Shown: positions 17,977-26,291 of the stretch, one piece after another | Layout: each line of letters starts with the position of its first letter | Position numbering within the stretch: position 1 is the first letter of the stretch | Source: Singulisphaera sp. GP187 | Lineage (GTDB): Bacteria > Planctomycetota > Planctomycetia > Gemmatales > Gemmataceae | Assembly: GCA_945868575.1 (NCBI GenBank) | Contig: CAMBMH010000001.1 | Location: forward strand, 1 to 64,000 | Length of the DNA stretch: 64,000 bases | Reading direction: 5' to 3' | Translations under genes and position numbers: made by a program | Notes under the pieces: model-generated | Seen by the model: only the letters and a program-made list of their open reading frames with translations | What the model was told of the DNA's origin: nothing | Databases searched by the model: none

Positions 17977-19677
17977 TTAGCCCATGATGTCGCCGGCGGT
18001 TACCCGGGCGACTTCCTCAATCGTTGTCTTGCCGGACAAAACCTTTCGGAATCCATCCATGCGAAGGGTAATCATCCCCTCTTTAAGAGCGACATTACGA
18101 ATCGCCATTGCATTGGTTCTCTGGATTACCAGCTCACGAATCGTGTCGGTGGCCACAAGCAATTCATAGAGACCAACACGGCCCCGATAACCGCTGTTTC
18201 GGCAGGACCGGCAACCAGTGCCCTTGAAAAGCTTCAATTCACCTTCCACTTTGGGAAAATCCGAGGGGACATCCCCAGGATCCGGAGTGTATTCGACCTT
18301 GCAATCCGAACAGATGGTTCGAACAAGCCTTTGGGCCATCACGCCTTCCACCGTGCTTGAAACCAGGAAAGGTTCGACCCCCATGTCGATCAGACGCGTG
18401 TAAGCGCTAGGGGAGTCGTTGGTGTGAAGGGTCGAGAAGACCATGTGCCCCGTGAGCGACGCCTGAATGGCGGCCTGTGCCGTTTCCATATCACGCATTT
18501 CACCGATGAGCACAACATCGGGGTCATGGCGAAGGATGCTTCTGAGTGATGCGGCAAAGGTCAAGCCGATTTTGTGGTGGACCTGAATCTGGCTGATACC
18601 AGGTTGCTGGTATTCGACGGGGTCTTCCACAGTGATGATTTTGAGTGTCTCGTCCTTGATTTCATTAAGGGCGGAGTAAAGGGTTGTCGATTTTCCAGAC
18701 CCTGTGGGCCCAGTCACAAGGATAATTCCGTGGGGCAGGTCCAAGAGCTTTTTGAAAAGGGCATGGGTATCGGGGAACATTCCAACAGCGGAAAGGTTGA
18801 AAACCATGCGCCCCTTGTCGAGCAGACGCATACATATCCCTTCACCATGCACCATGGGGATGATGCTTACGCGAACATCAATTTCCCGCCCCTGAACCCT
18901 CATTTTGATACGGCCGTCCTGGGGGAGGCGCTTTTCCGCAATGTTAAGCCGGGCCATAATCTTCAGACGGCTGATGATGGCCGATTGGAAACGGTTGATT
19001 TCAGGTGGAAGGTTCTGAAGTTGGAGCAAACCGTCAATTCGATAGCGGATCTTGAGCTGGCCCTCTTCGGGCTCGATGTGAATATCACTGGCCCGCTCAT
19101 TGGCCGCTTCGATAAGGATTTCGTTTACGAGCTTTACGACGGAAGCTTCCTGGGCCATTTTGGCCGCTTCGCTATCGTCAGCCTCAAGCCCTTCCAGCAG
19201 CTCAATGTCCTCTTTTTCCTCACGTTCCGCCATAAGCGCGGTGACCGTCTCGCCACCGACGCCATAGTTGGCCTTGATGAGGCGAGCGATTTCCCGGGGG
19301 CTACCGAGGACAGGTTGGACATGAAGTCCGGTTACGGTGTGGATTTCATCCAGGGAATATAGGTCGAATGGATCCGAGGTGGCGACCGTCAGCGTCCCGT
19401 TTTCTTTTCGAATGGGAAGCAACAGCTTGCGGTGAATCAATCTCAAGGGGACTACCTTGAGAACTTCAGGATCCAGCTGAACCTCAGAAAGGTCCACCAG
19501 GTCCAAACCGCATTCCGCTGCAAGTTGCTCCAAAACCGGAACTTCCTTGCCAAATCCCTTTTCAATGATGATTTCATGAATGGGACGAGTAGGGGCAAGC
19601 TTCTGGGCTTCGGCCAGTCGTGGCAGATCCGAAGAGGAAAGGATTCCCCTCTCCAAGAGGCGTTCCAAAAGAGCCAT
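17977..19677 (-). CDS. gspE: type II secretion traffic ATPase GspE
   Basis: 566 residues from the ATG at 19677, preceded by CCGGAG; the frame also has a TTG at 19707. An N-terminal MshEN/GspE_N-type domain (residues 1-150) precedes the ATPase domain. Walker A is GPTGSGKST, the Asp box is near ITVEDPVEY, Walker B is VVLIGEMRD, and the His box appears as STLHTNDSP. The zinc-binding tetracysteine region is CSDC...CRSC. Powers pseudopilus assembly at the cytoplasmic face. First gene of the T2SS operon, with about 130 bases separating it from queG upstream; that gap is the likely promoter region, though no clear consensus was seen. Confidence 0.95.
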   Translation of the reverse strand: MALLERLLERGILSSSDLPRLAEAQKLAPTRPIHEIIIEKGFGKEVPVLEQLAAECGLDLVDLSEVQLDPEVLKVVPLRLIHRKLLLPIRKENGTLTVATSDPFDLYSLDEIHTVTGLHVQPVLGSPREIARLIKANYGVGGETVTALMAEREEKEDIELLEGLEADDSEAAKMAQEASVVKLVNEILIEAANERASDIHIEPEEGQLKIRYRIDGLLQLQNLPPEINRFQSAIISRLKIMARLNIAEKRLPQDGRIKMRVQGREIDVRVSIIPMVHGEGICMRLLDKGRMVFNLSAVGMFPDTHALFKKLLDLPHGIILVTGPTGSGKSTTLYSALNEIKDETLKIITVEDPVEYQQPGISQIQVHHKIGLTFAASLRSILRHDPDVVLIGEMRDMETAQAAIQASLTGHMVFSTLHTNDSPSAYTRLIDMGVEPFLVSSTVEGVMAQRLVRTICSDCKVEYTPDPGDVPSDFPKVEGELKLFKGTGCRSCRNSGYRGRVGLYELLVATDTIRELVIQRTNAMAIRNVALKEGMITLRMDGFRKVLSGKTTIEEVARVTAGDIMG

Positions 19678-19806
19678 GACCACTCCGGGGATAAACAACG
19701 GCCGCAACAGACCCCACCATCTGTTAACTTGACCCGCAAATTGGTTGGACCTGAGGAAGGTAAGTCTAATTCTGGCCGGTAATAGGTGAATTAATTATGA
19801 GAACAG

Positions 19807-20952
19807 CTAATCTTTGGTCAAATCTCCTAATCGGCCAACCTGCCCAATGCCCCAAATCGCTGCATCGGAAATACCTGGATCTTCATTTTCCAACCAAGGT
19901 TCCAAAACCTTTTTTGCTTTAAAGGCAAGGCTTAAATCTCGTTTGCGTTCAAAGGACTGGCGGGCAAAATGTACCAAAACCAAAATGGCATTTCGCCTCA
20001 ACCCAAACTCCCCCGCCCTTTCCCAGGCCCTGCCTTCCATTTGTTTTTTTATCTCAGCGGAACTGGCCCCAAGAACCCAAAATGGGTCCATAGACCGGAT
20101 CAACGGCATTCCTGAGTCATCTGTTGAGGTTGAGGGCGATTTTAGGGAAATGTTTCGGGCACCTTTCTGGTTCCATGGACACACATCCTGGCAGATATCG
20201 CAACCCAATAGCCAATCCCCAATCTTTTCTCTCAAGGCTTGATCCGCAGGGATAGCCCCTCTTGTCTCTAAGGTGAGGTAGCTTATGCAAAGGCGGGCAT
20301 CAAGCTGCCGGGGTGCTTTAAGGGCACCGGTTGGACATGCATCAAGGCATGCGGTACAGGAACCACAATGGTCGGCCGCAAACGGGGGATCAGGCGGAAA
20401 CCATTCTGTTGCCAGAAGCCCGGCCAAAAGCAGGTGACTACCTCGGCGTGGATCAATTAGTAGCGTATTTTTACCGATCCACCCAAGGCCGGCCCGACGA
20501 GCAAAATCTCTCTCCAAAAGCGGTGCCGTATCAACAACACCCCGAGTTCGCATGGGAGGCCATCGCTCGTGGCACCACGAAGCCAATTCACCCAGTCGCT
20601 CCTTGAGGTGTTGGTGATAGTCCCTGCCCCATGCATAACGACCGATGCGGCCAAGAGGCTCCTGATCCGGGGAGTCGGGCAATTCGATTCCCGATTGAAA
20701 GGCATGGGAGCAATCCCAGGCTAGCATCCAAACAGACCGAACTTCATTGAGCAATGACCTGGGATGCCTTCGTGCCTCACGGCGACGGGCCATATAGCCC
20801 ATATCCCCATGCATTCCAGAATCCAACCACAATTCCAAGGCAGGAAATGTATCTGCATCCGAAGCGGGTGCCACCCCAGCATGAACGAATCCCAATTCCA
20901 TAGCCTTGGCCCGAATGGAATCCCGGGCCACATGGTCCAACTGGAGCGTCAA
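19807..20952 (-). CDS. queG: epoxyqueuosine reductase QueG
   Basis: 381-residue cobalamin- and Fe-S-dependent enzyme for the last step of queuosine synthesis in tRNA. Two 4Fe-4S motifs are seen: CGSCTACLDACPTGAL and CDICQDVCPWN. The N-terminal catalytic domain has WIGKNTLLI, and a short HEAT-like C-terminus follows. The start appears to be TTG, overlapping the stop of the TPR gene by 4 bases (TTGA), which supports coupling; a GTG seven codons later is possible. Confidence 0.93.
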   Translation of the reverse strand: MTLQLDHVARDSIRAKAMELGFVHAGVAPASDADTFPALELWLDSGMHGDMGYMARRREARRHPRSLLNEVRSVWMLAWDCSHAFQSGIELPDSPDQEPLGRIGRYAWGRDYHQHLKERLGELASWCHERWPPMRTRGVVDTAPLLERDFARRAGLGWIGKNTLLIDPRRGSHLLLAGLLATEWFPPDPPFAADHCGSCTACLDACPTGALKAPRQLDARLCISYLTLETRGAIPADQALREKIGDWLLGCDICQDVCPWNQKGARNISLKSPSTSTDDSGMPLIRSMDPFWVLGASSAEIKKQMEGRAWERAGEFGLRRNAILVLVHFARQSFERKRDLSLAFKAKKVLEPWLENEDPGISDAAIWGIGQVGRLGDLTKD

Positions 20953-21380
20953 ATTTGCTCGTATTCCTTAAGGAGGGATCGAAACTGGGGATCCTGACGA
21001 ATTGAGGTGAGGTCCTGATCCTCGCGCAGGTAGCGAAAATCACGATATCCCATTTCCAACGCCCGGCGAAGGGTATGGATCGCTTGGTCAGATTTTTTCA
21101 GGAGAGCATAGGAACAGGCAAGATTGTAGTAGGCCAAAGGGTCGCCCTTGCGAAGTTGCACCAAGCGCTTGTCGACCAGCAAACCTTCAGCAAATCGCCC
21201 TTTAAGGGACAAAAGGTTTCCAATCACCCGCAGGACATCGACATAATCAGGCACACGACGCAGTACTGCGAGAAAAAACTCTAGCTCAAAATCCCGGCGC
21301 CCATGGCCACTTTGCGCCGAAGCCAACAGGGTCGGCTCATGGGGTGCGGATTCGATAACCGACTTGGAGGCACCAGTCAT
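20949..21380 (-). CDS. small TPR-repeat protein
   Basis: 143 residues with about two tetratricopeptide units: one near GNLLSLKGRFAEGLLVDKRL and one with YNLACSYALLKKSDQAI. A C-terminal segment DQDLTSIRQDPQFRSLL is common at the end of planctomycete TPR proteins. No signal peptide, so likely a cytosolic protein-interaction module. It is translationally coupled to queG; no direct role in queuosine synthesis is known for it. Confidence 0.8.
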   Translation of the reverse strand: MTGASKSVIESAPHEPTLLASAQSGHGRRDFELEFFLAVLRRVPDYVDVLRVIGNLLSLKGRFAEGLLVDKRLVQLRKGDPLAYYNLACSYALLKKSDQAIHTLRRALEMGYRDFRYLREDQDLTSIRQDPQFRSLLKEYEQI

Positions 21381-21501
21381 GCAACAACTCCGCTGGAATC
21401 AATCCCGCTTGTCACATTCAAACTACCAGAAGTTCCACCCAATGGGAAGTTGATCCATTCCAAACCTTCCAAACCAACTCAACCTTATAAGTAATAAACA
21501 T

Positions 21502-22959
21502 TTAGCGTTCGGTTTGACCCATTATTGGATCAAAGTTGCGAAGATCTTTTTGGTTTTGAAAGCATGCCCAACCAGCACAGCTTGCCAAAAGCACCACACT
21601 AACCCAATATCCCTGCAGGACACTCCCCTCCCATGGCCCCAAACAGGCTGCCCAAACGCCCACCCACAAACCAATTACCACAGAAATGGCATAAACCCTA
21701 AGCTTCCATCCCCCCTCGGTCACAAGGAATGAGGCCAAATACCAAAGGGGAATGCCCAACGGAACAAACCACCTTACGGACCGGCAAAGCCCGGATTGGT
21801 TGTTGGAACCCAAGGCATAGACCAGGACCCCAATGGCAAAAGCGACGCCTGATGCAATCCTCATTCCATTGGGAATATTTTTGGACGGTATGGAAACCAT
21901 CCGAAGAAGGACCAAAACCCCCAGCAATCCGACGCCTGTATGAAATAAAAATCCCTTTTTGCCAAACAGCATATCCCCCGTGTACAGTAAAAATTTGCCT
22001 ACATGGGGGTGTTTAAATCCTCCGGTCAAACTTTCCGGCGTGAACGGACAGCCAGGCCATTGAAAGAACGATGGATTGGCATTGATAGGGCCCAAGGTTC
22101 CTGCAATTTGAAAGCCCAGAGCATGGTGCGCCAGAACAAATGGAGCACCCCCAATAGCGAGCCCCAAGCCCCTTTGGAACCAGATACCCGGTTGCCAAAA
22201 GGCTACCGGATTCCAAATCATCCAAATTCCCACAGCGACAAAAAGCGCCGGCCCTATTCCCGAATCGGTCGCATAAGCCATTCCCAAACAACAACCCGCC
22301 ATAACCAGATCGGCAAAAGGATAATATGAGGCCGATCGGGACAATCCATCAAGGAAAACAAACAACCAGGCGCACTCTGCCCAAACCAAAATGTGATTGT
22401 TGACGAATCCGGAGTACGCGAGTGGCAAACCCGAAACGGCCCCACCAAGAAAAATCCAAATGGATTGGGTGAAGTTCCCCCCAAATCTCAGCGAAAGGAT
22501 CCAAACCGCAACAGCTCCCAAAGCAAGCGGAAACGCACCACCCAACAGATTCATGGTTCGGCAAAAAAATTGAGGATCCAGCTGGGCTTCGGCGGCACCG
22601 AGATATCGAAACACCTTCCACAGACTTGCCATTACAAGTGTGGGAAGGGGTGATTTGTCGGAATAAAATTTTCCATCTATCTGCATAAGGTCGAGCGTTC
22701 CCCGCTTGGCAAGAACCTCGCTACGGGGATCGTAAGGATTGGGAATTCCTGGTTTGGGACCATTCGGAAAGACAAACATCGAATCATCCATTGCCCATGT
22801 GTTCCGTTCGGCAACGGACTCCACAGAGGCCAATCGACTCCCGTCATTCCAGGAACCCGCATAAGGATGGCTCAAAATGCCTCCCACGAAGAATGTTCCC
22901 AAAAACACAATCGCAATCGATTTCAAGGAAGGATAAAGCGAGCGGGGTCTGTCATTCAT
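21502..22959 (-). CDS. polytopic membrane protein, GT-C glycosyltransferase-like
   Basis: 485 residues with about ten predicted transmembrane helices, starting at residues 13-31. The first periplasmic loop carries NDGSRLASVES, and a later loop has FYSDKSPLPT; this layout (acidic residues in loop 1 and a conserved loop after it) is seen in dolichyl-phosphate-mannose-type glycosyltransferases. Substrate unknown. It overlaps the upstream phosphodiesterase-like gene by 8 bases and ends a three-gene overlapping operon with a sigma-like factor. Confidence 0.7.
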   Translation of the reverse strand: MNDRPRSLYPSLKSIAIVFLGTFFVGGILSHPYAGSWNDGSRLASVESVAERNTWAMDDSMFVFPNGPKPGIPNPYDPRSEVLAKRGTLDLMQIDGKFYSDKSPLPTLVMASLWKVFRYLGAAEAQLDPQFFCRTMNLLGGAFPLALGAVAVWILSLRFGGNFTQSIWIFLGGAVSGLPLAYSGFVNNHILVWAECAWLFVFLDGLSRSASYYPFADLVMAGCCLGMAYATDSGIGPALFVAVGIWMIWNPVAFWQPGIWFQRGLGLAIGGAPFVLAHHALGFQIAGTLGPINANPSFFQWPGCPFTPESLTGGFKHPHVGKFLLYTGDMLFGKKGFLFHTGVGLLGVLVLLRMVSIPSKNIPNGMRIASGVAFAIGVLVYALGSNNQSGLCRSVRWFVPLGIPLWYLASFLVTEGGWKLRVYAISVVIGLWVGVWAACLGPWEGSVLQGYWVSVVLLASCAGWACFQNQKDLRNFDPIMGQTER

Positions 22960-24352
22960 CAGCGCATCCCAATCCTTCTAGTAGATAATCCCGGAAACCA
23001 GTCATTGGGATTTCCGGACGATCGGTCAAACCTTTGCTGCCTATCCAAACAGGCCGATCCAAAGGGTCGGGACAAGCGATTCCATGGCTTCCCTTAACCA
23101 GGGAAGGATTTAGGGGAATGATGTCAAACAATGTTCGGAAACCCATTTTTTTGGCCAGCAGTCGCCTTACTATGCGCACCATGGGAAAGCGCAATTGGGG
23201 ATCAACAAAGAGTTCACATGGGTCGTAGCCCGGTTTGCGGTGAATGTCGATCGTTCTGGCAAAATCCGGGGCCCTTTTGTCATCCAGCCAATAGGGATAA
23301 GCGAACCAGCTGTCATTTTTGGCAATCAGCACGATTTCACCAGACCTTGGATGGTCGAGGCCAAGGGCTTTGCGATCCGAACCGACCAATGTCTGAGCAA
23401 CTCCGGGGATATTTCCCAAAAGATCCCGGGTCACGGGAATGTCCTCCGCATCCCGAACATAAACATGGGCCAGCTGATGGTCCACAACCGCAAAGGCGCG
23501 GCTCTGGTAGGTATCGAGCGTCTCCCCAAAGGGTCCATCACGAACTTCCAGCATTCCACGCTTTCGAAGTTCCAGGTTGGGAAGGCAATGATTTGGAGTA
23601 TCCAGATGCCCGTATTCTGAAATGACCCAAGGCCTTGCTCCCACCTTTTCGCAGGCATCGATCAGAATTCCAATGGTCCGATCCAGTTCCCCCATTAGCT
23701 TTGGCATATCGGAACCTGAAGGGCCAAACCTTTGCGGATCGTAATCAAGGTGGGGAAGATAGACAAACATGAGGTCGGGACGATCCCGCTCAAGGTGCCA
23801 GGCTGCGGCTCGGGCGATCCATTCCGTGGATGGGAGTCCGGCCCGGGGCCCCCAAAAACTGGGAAAGGGAAAAGAACCAACCGAGTTTTCTACCTCATCG
23901 GGAAATGGATTGGGAGAACCGGTTATGCCAAAGCGCTTGTCTCCATCAGAACCATACCAAGGCTTGGGTGTAAGCGAAAAGTTAACCTTTGCCCCCTGAT
24001 TAAACCACCAAAAGATCTTGCTTGTGCGTACTTTGCGACCCTGGATGGATGCCCGTTTTTTGAAGGTTTCGTAAACAGGTTCCGCCTCAATCAGGCGGTT
24101 GGATTGCTGCCAAAAGCGGACCTCGGCCGTGTCCCGGAAAAACCAGCCATTGCCGACGACTCCATGTTCGGAGGGGAGCTTGCCTGTTAACAGGGTGGCC
24201 TGGGCGGTGCAGGTTACCGCGGGCCAAACCTCCCCCATGCGAGTCAAGCCCTGGCTTGTTGCCAGTTTCTGGAGACTGGGAGCAAGGGAAAGCCACCTGG
24301 AGGTAAGCCCTACGGCGTTGATAACAACAATAGGAGCGACCGATTCACTCAT
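22952..24352 (-). CDS. alkaline-phosphatase-superfamily phosphodiesterase/nucleotide pyrophosphatase-like protein
   Basis: 466 residues, no signal peptide. The N-terminal strand IVVINAVGLT, then VWPAVTCTAQATLLTG with the likely nucleophilic Thr, matches type I phosphodiesterase/NPP enzymes. Metal-binding stretches PHLDYDPQRFG and VISEYGHLDTPNH follow; SEYGH replaces the more usual SDHG. A C-terminal ELFVDP segment completes the fold. Substrate unknown; NPP and phosphonoacetate-hydrolase-like activities are the family options. ATGA overlap with the sigma-like gene upstream and an 8-base overlap with the membrane gene downstream. Confidence 0.8.
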   Translation of the reverse strand: MSESVAPIVVINAVGLTSRWLSLAPSLQKLATSQGLTRMGEVWPAVTCTAQATLLTGKLPSEHGVVGNGWFFRDTAEVRFWQQSNRLIEAEPVYETFKKRASIQGRKVRTSKIFWWFNQGAKVNFSLTPKPWYGSDGDKRFGITGSPNPFPDEVENSVGSFPFPSFWGPRAGLPSTEWIARAAAWHLERDRPDLMFVYLPHLDYDPQRFGPSGSDMPKLMGELDRTIGILIDACEKVGARPWVISEYGHLDTPNHCLPNLELRKRGMLEVRDGPFGETLDTYQSRAFAVVDHQLAHVYVRDAEDIPVTRDLLGNIPGVAQTLVGSDRKALGLDHPRSGEIVLIAKNDSWFAYPYWLDDKRAPDFARTIDIHRKPGYDPCELFVDPQLRFPMVRIVRRLLAKKMGFRTLFDIIPLNPSLVKGSHGIACPDPLDRPVWIGSKGLTDRPEIPMTGFRDYLLEGLGCADE

Positions 24353-24888
24353 TCGCCGATTCCTTTGGTTGAGCTTTGTTGCAGTTTTAACGAAAGGGCA
24401 TCAAGCCCCCGATGAATTAGCTTGGGAACCCGGTCCGCGGGAATCTTTAATCTGGCCGATATTTCCAAATGGGACAGTCCATCTACCAACTTTAGAGCAA
24501 GAACCTGACTTTGGGCCGGGGACAGATCATCGAGGATGGATGGAGTTTCGCGTACAAGCCTTCGAAGGTGATCCTGCTCCAGGAGGTATCCACCGTGACT
24601 TTGTTGGGAAGCCCTTGCCCGGACATATCGGTGGGCCAAACCAATCAGCCATGCATCAAGGCCCGAAGACCCATCAAACCGCCCAAGGAGTTCAAAATTA
24701 TCCCGGGTAAGTTCATGGAGAAAGCCCGCAAGCCGTTGGATTCCCTTCTGGGAGTTTGGCGGCGGGGCGGGGTCGAATTGATCCAAAACCTGGGTCAATC
24801 TTGGGGCGAAACGGACCAGAAAATCGTCCCAGGCGCCAATTTCGTGGCGAAGAATCCTTGGAATCAGGCCGTCTTCAACAGAGCTCAT
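24349..24888 (-). CDS. divergent ECF-like RNA polymerase sigma factor
   Basis: 179 residues. The middle part FDGSSGLDAWLIGLAHRYVRAR fits a region-2-type helix pair. The C-terminus LSPAQSQVLALKLVDGLSHLEISARLKI, followed by VPKLIHRGLDAL, fits the sigma region 4 helix-turn-helix. Region 2 is weak, so DNA melting ability is uncertain. It heads the operon with the phosphodiesterase-like gene (4-base overlap) and the membrane protein, suggesting that they are expressed together; whether it controls them is inference. Confidence 0.65.
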   Translation of the reverse strand: MSSVEDGLIPRILRHEIGAWDDFLVRFAPRLTQVLDQFDPAPPPNSQKGIQRLAGFLHELTRDNFELLGRFDGSSGLDAWLIGLAHRYVRARASQQSHGGYLLEQDHLRRLVRETPSILDDLSPAQSQVLALKLVDGLSHLEISARLKIPADRVPKLIHRGLDALSLKLQQSSTKGIGE

Positions 24889-25046
24889 GACATCCGTTCC
24901 TTTGGATTCCCATTAGCCCGATCATCCATTTGCATCAAATGATGAGGCAAAAACCCGGACTTGGGCCACATCCTTTGATAAGTTTATCCTTTTGGCGGCA
25001 CAAGCCGGATTTGGCCCCTTGGGGGCGCTATAGGGAGTGATGGACC

Positions 25047-26291
25047 ATGAGTCTGGATACGGCGGGCGACCCTTGGTTTCAGGATCTTTTTGCGGAACGC
25101 ATTGGTGGGGCCAATTACGGCAAAGACACCAAAATCTACAAATTTGAAAAGATCAAAAGGGCCAAGCGCGCTGCCCTGGCCGCCCACCCCGAACGCCAAC
25201 TCCTCGATTTCGGCATTGGCGAAAACGATGACATGGCGGCGCCAATCGTCCGCCTATCGCTCAAAACCGAAGTGGACAAGAACGAAAACCGTGGCTATGC
25301 GGACAACGGCATCCAGGATTACAAACAGGCCGCTGCCGAATTCATGCAAAAAACCTTCGGGGTCACGCTCGACCCTGTCACCGAAATCAACCACGCCATC
25401 GGTAGCAAACCAGCCTACGCCATGCTTCCAGGTTGCTTCATCAATCCCGGCGATGTGACCCTCATGACCGTTCCGGGATACCCGGTGGCTGGAACCCATA
25501 CCCGTTATTTCGGAGGAACGGTCCACCCCTTGCCCCTTCGGGCGGAAAACGGGTTTTTCCCTGATCTCGACGGCATCCCAGAGGATATCCGCCGAAAAGC
25601 CAAGCTGATGGTGATCAACTATCCCAACAGCCCAACAGGCGCCACCGCCACCCGGGACTTTTACAAAAAGGTCATCGAATTCGCCCATAAAAACCGGATC
25701 CTCATCGTCCAGGATGCGGCGCACATCATGCTCAGCTATGATGGCCCCCCATTGAGTTTCCTTCAGGTCGAAGGGGCAAAGGAAGTTGGCGTTGAAGTCC
25801 ACTCCATGTCAAAGGGCTTCAACATGATCGGGTGGCGCCTTGGATTTGTCGCCGGTCACGCAAAGATTGTCCAGGCTTTTGCCGACTTCAAGGACAACTC
25901 CGACTCCGGCCAGTTCATGGCGATTCAAAAAGCAGCGGCGTTGGCACTGCGCAATCCGCAAATCGCGGATGATGTCCGTGAAAAATATCGCAGACGACTT
26001 CAAAAACTGGTGAAAGCCCTCAAGCAGGTCGGTTTTGAGGCAGAAATGCCTAATGGAACCTACTTTCTTTATGTGAAAACGCCAAAGGCATGTTCCACCA
26101 TGTCTTTTGCCAATGCGGAGGAAGCATCACAATTCCTGATCACCGAACAATCGGTATGTTGTGTGCCTTGGGATGATGCGGGTGCGCACCTTCGTTTTTC
26201 GGTGACCTATATTGCGGAAACGGAAGCGGCCGAGGATGCCCTAATGAAAGAGACAGTGGGTCGTTTGGGCGCCTTGGGACTCCGGTTTTAG
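25047..26291 (+). CDS. dapL: LL-diaminopimelate aminotransferase DapL
   Basis: Converts tetrahydrodipicolinate directly to LL-diaminopimelate for lysine and, where present, peptidoglycan. 414 residues, normal length, PLP fold type I. Seen: FGIGENDDMAAP near the N-terminus, NYPNSPTGA, the DAAH strand, and the PLP lysine in SMSKGFNMIGWRLG. The ATG has GGGAG 8-9 bases upstream. Stands alone and convergent with the unknown 511-aa gene; the two stop codons share bases around 26288-26291. asd at 61.4 kb belongs to the same pathway. Confidence 0.95.
   Translation: MSLDTAGDPWFQDLFAERIGGANYGKDTKIYKFEKIKRAKRAALAAHPERQLLDFGIGENDDMAAPIVRLSLKTEVDKNENRGYADNGIQDYKQAAAEFMQKTFGVTLDPVTEINHAIGSKPAYAMLPGCFINPGDVTLMTVPGYPVAGTHTRYFGGTVHPLPLRAENGFFPDLDGIPEDIRRKAKLMVINYPNSPTGATATRDFYKKVIEFAHKNRILIVQDAAHIMLSYDGPPLSFLQVEGAKEVGVEVHSMSKGFNMIGWRLGFVAGHAKIVQAFADFKDNSDSGQFMAIQKAAALALRNPQIADDVREKYRRRLQKLVKALKQVGFEAEMPNGTYFLYVKTPKACSTMSFANAEEASQFLITEQSVCCVPWDDAGAHLRFSVTYIAETEAAEDALMKETVGRLGALGLRF

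Noticed and set aside
9317-19677. Type IV pilus operon rather than type II secretion
   Set aside because: A gspK-type tip pseudopilin and the E-F-G-H-I-J-K order are T2SS features, and no pilT or pilB/pilA pair is present.
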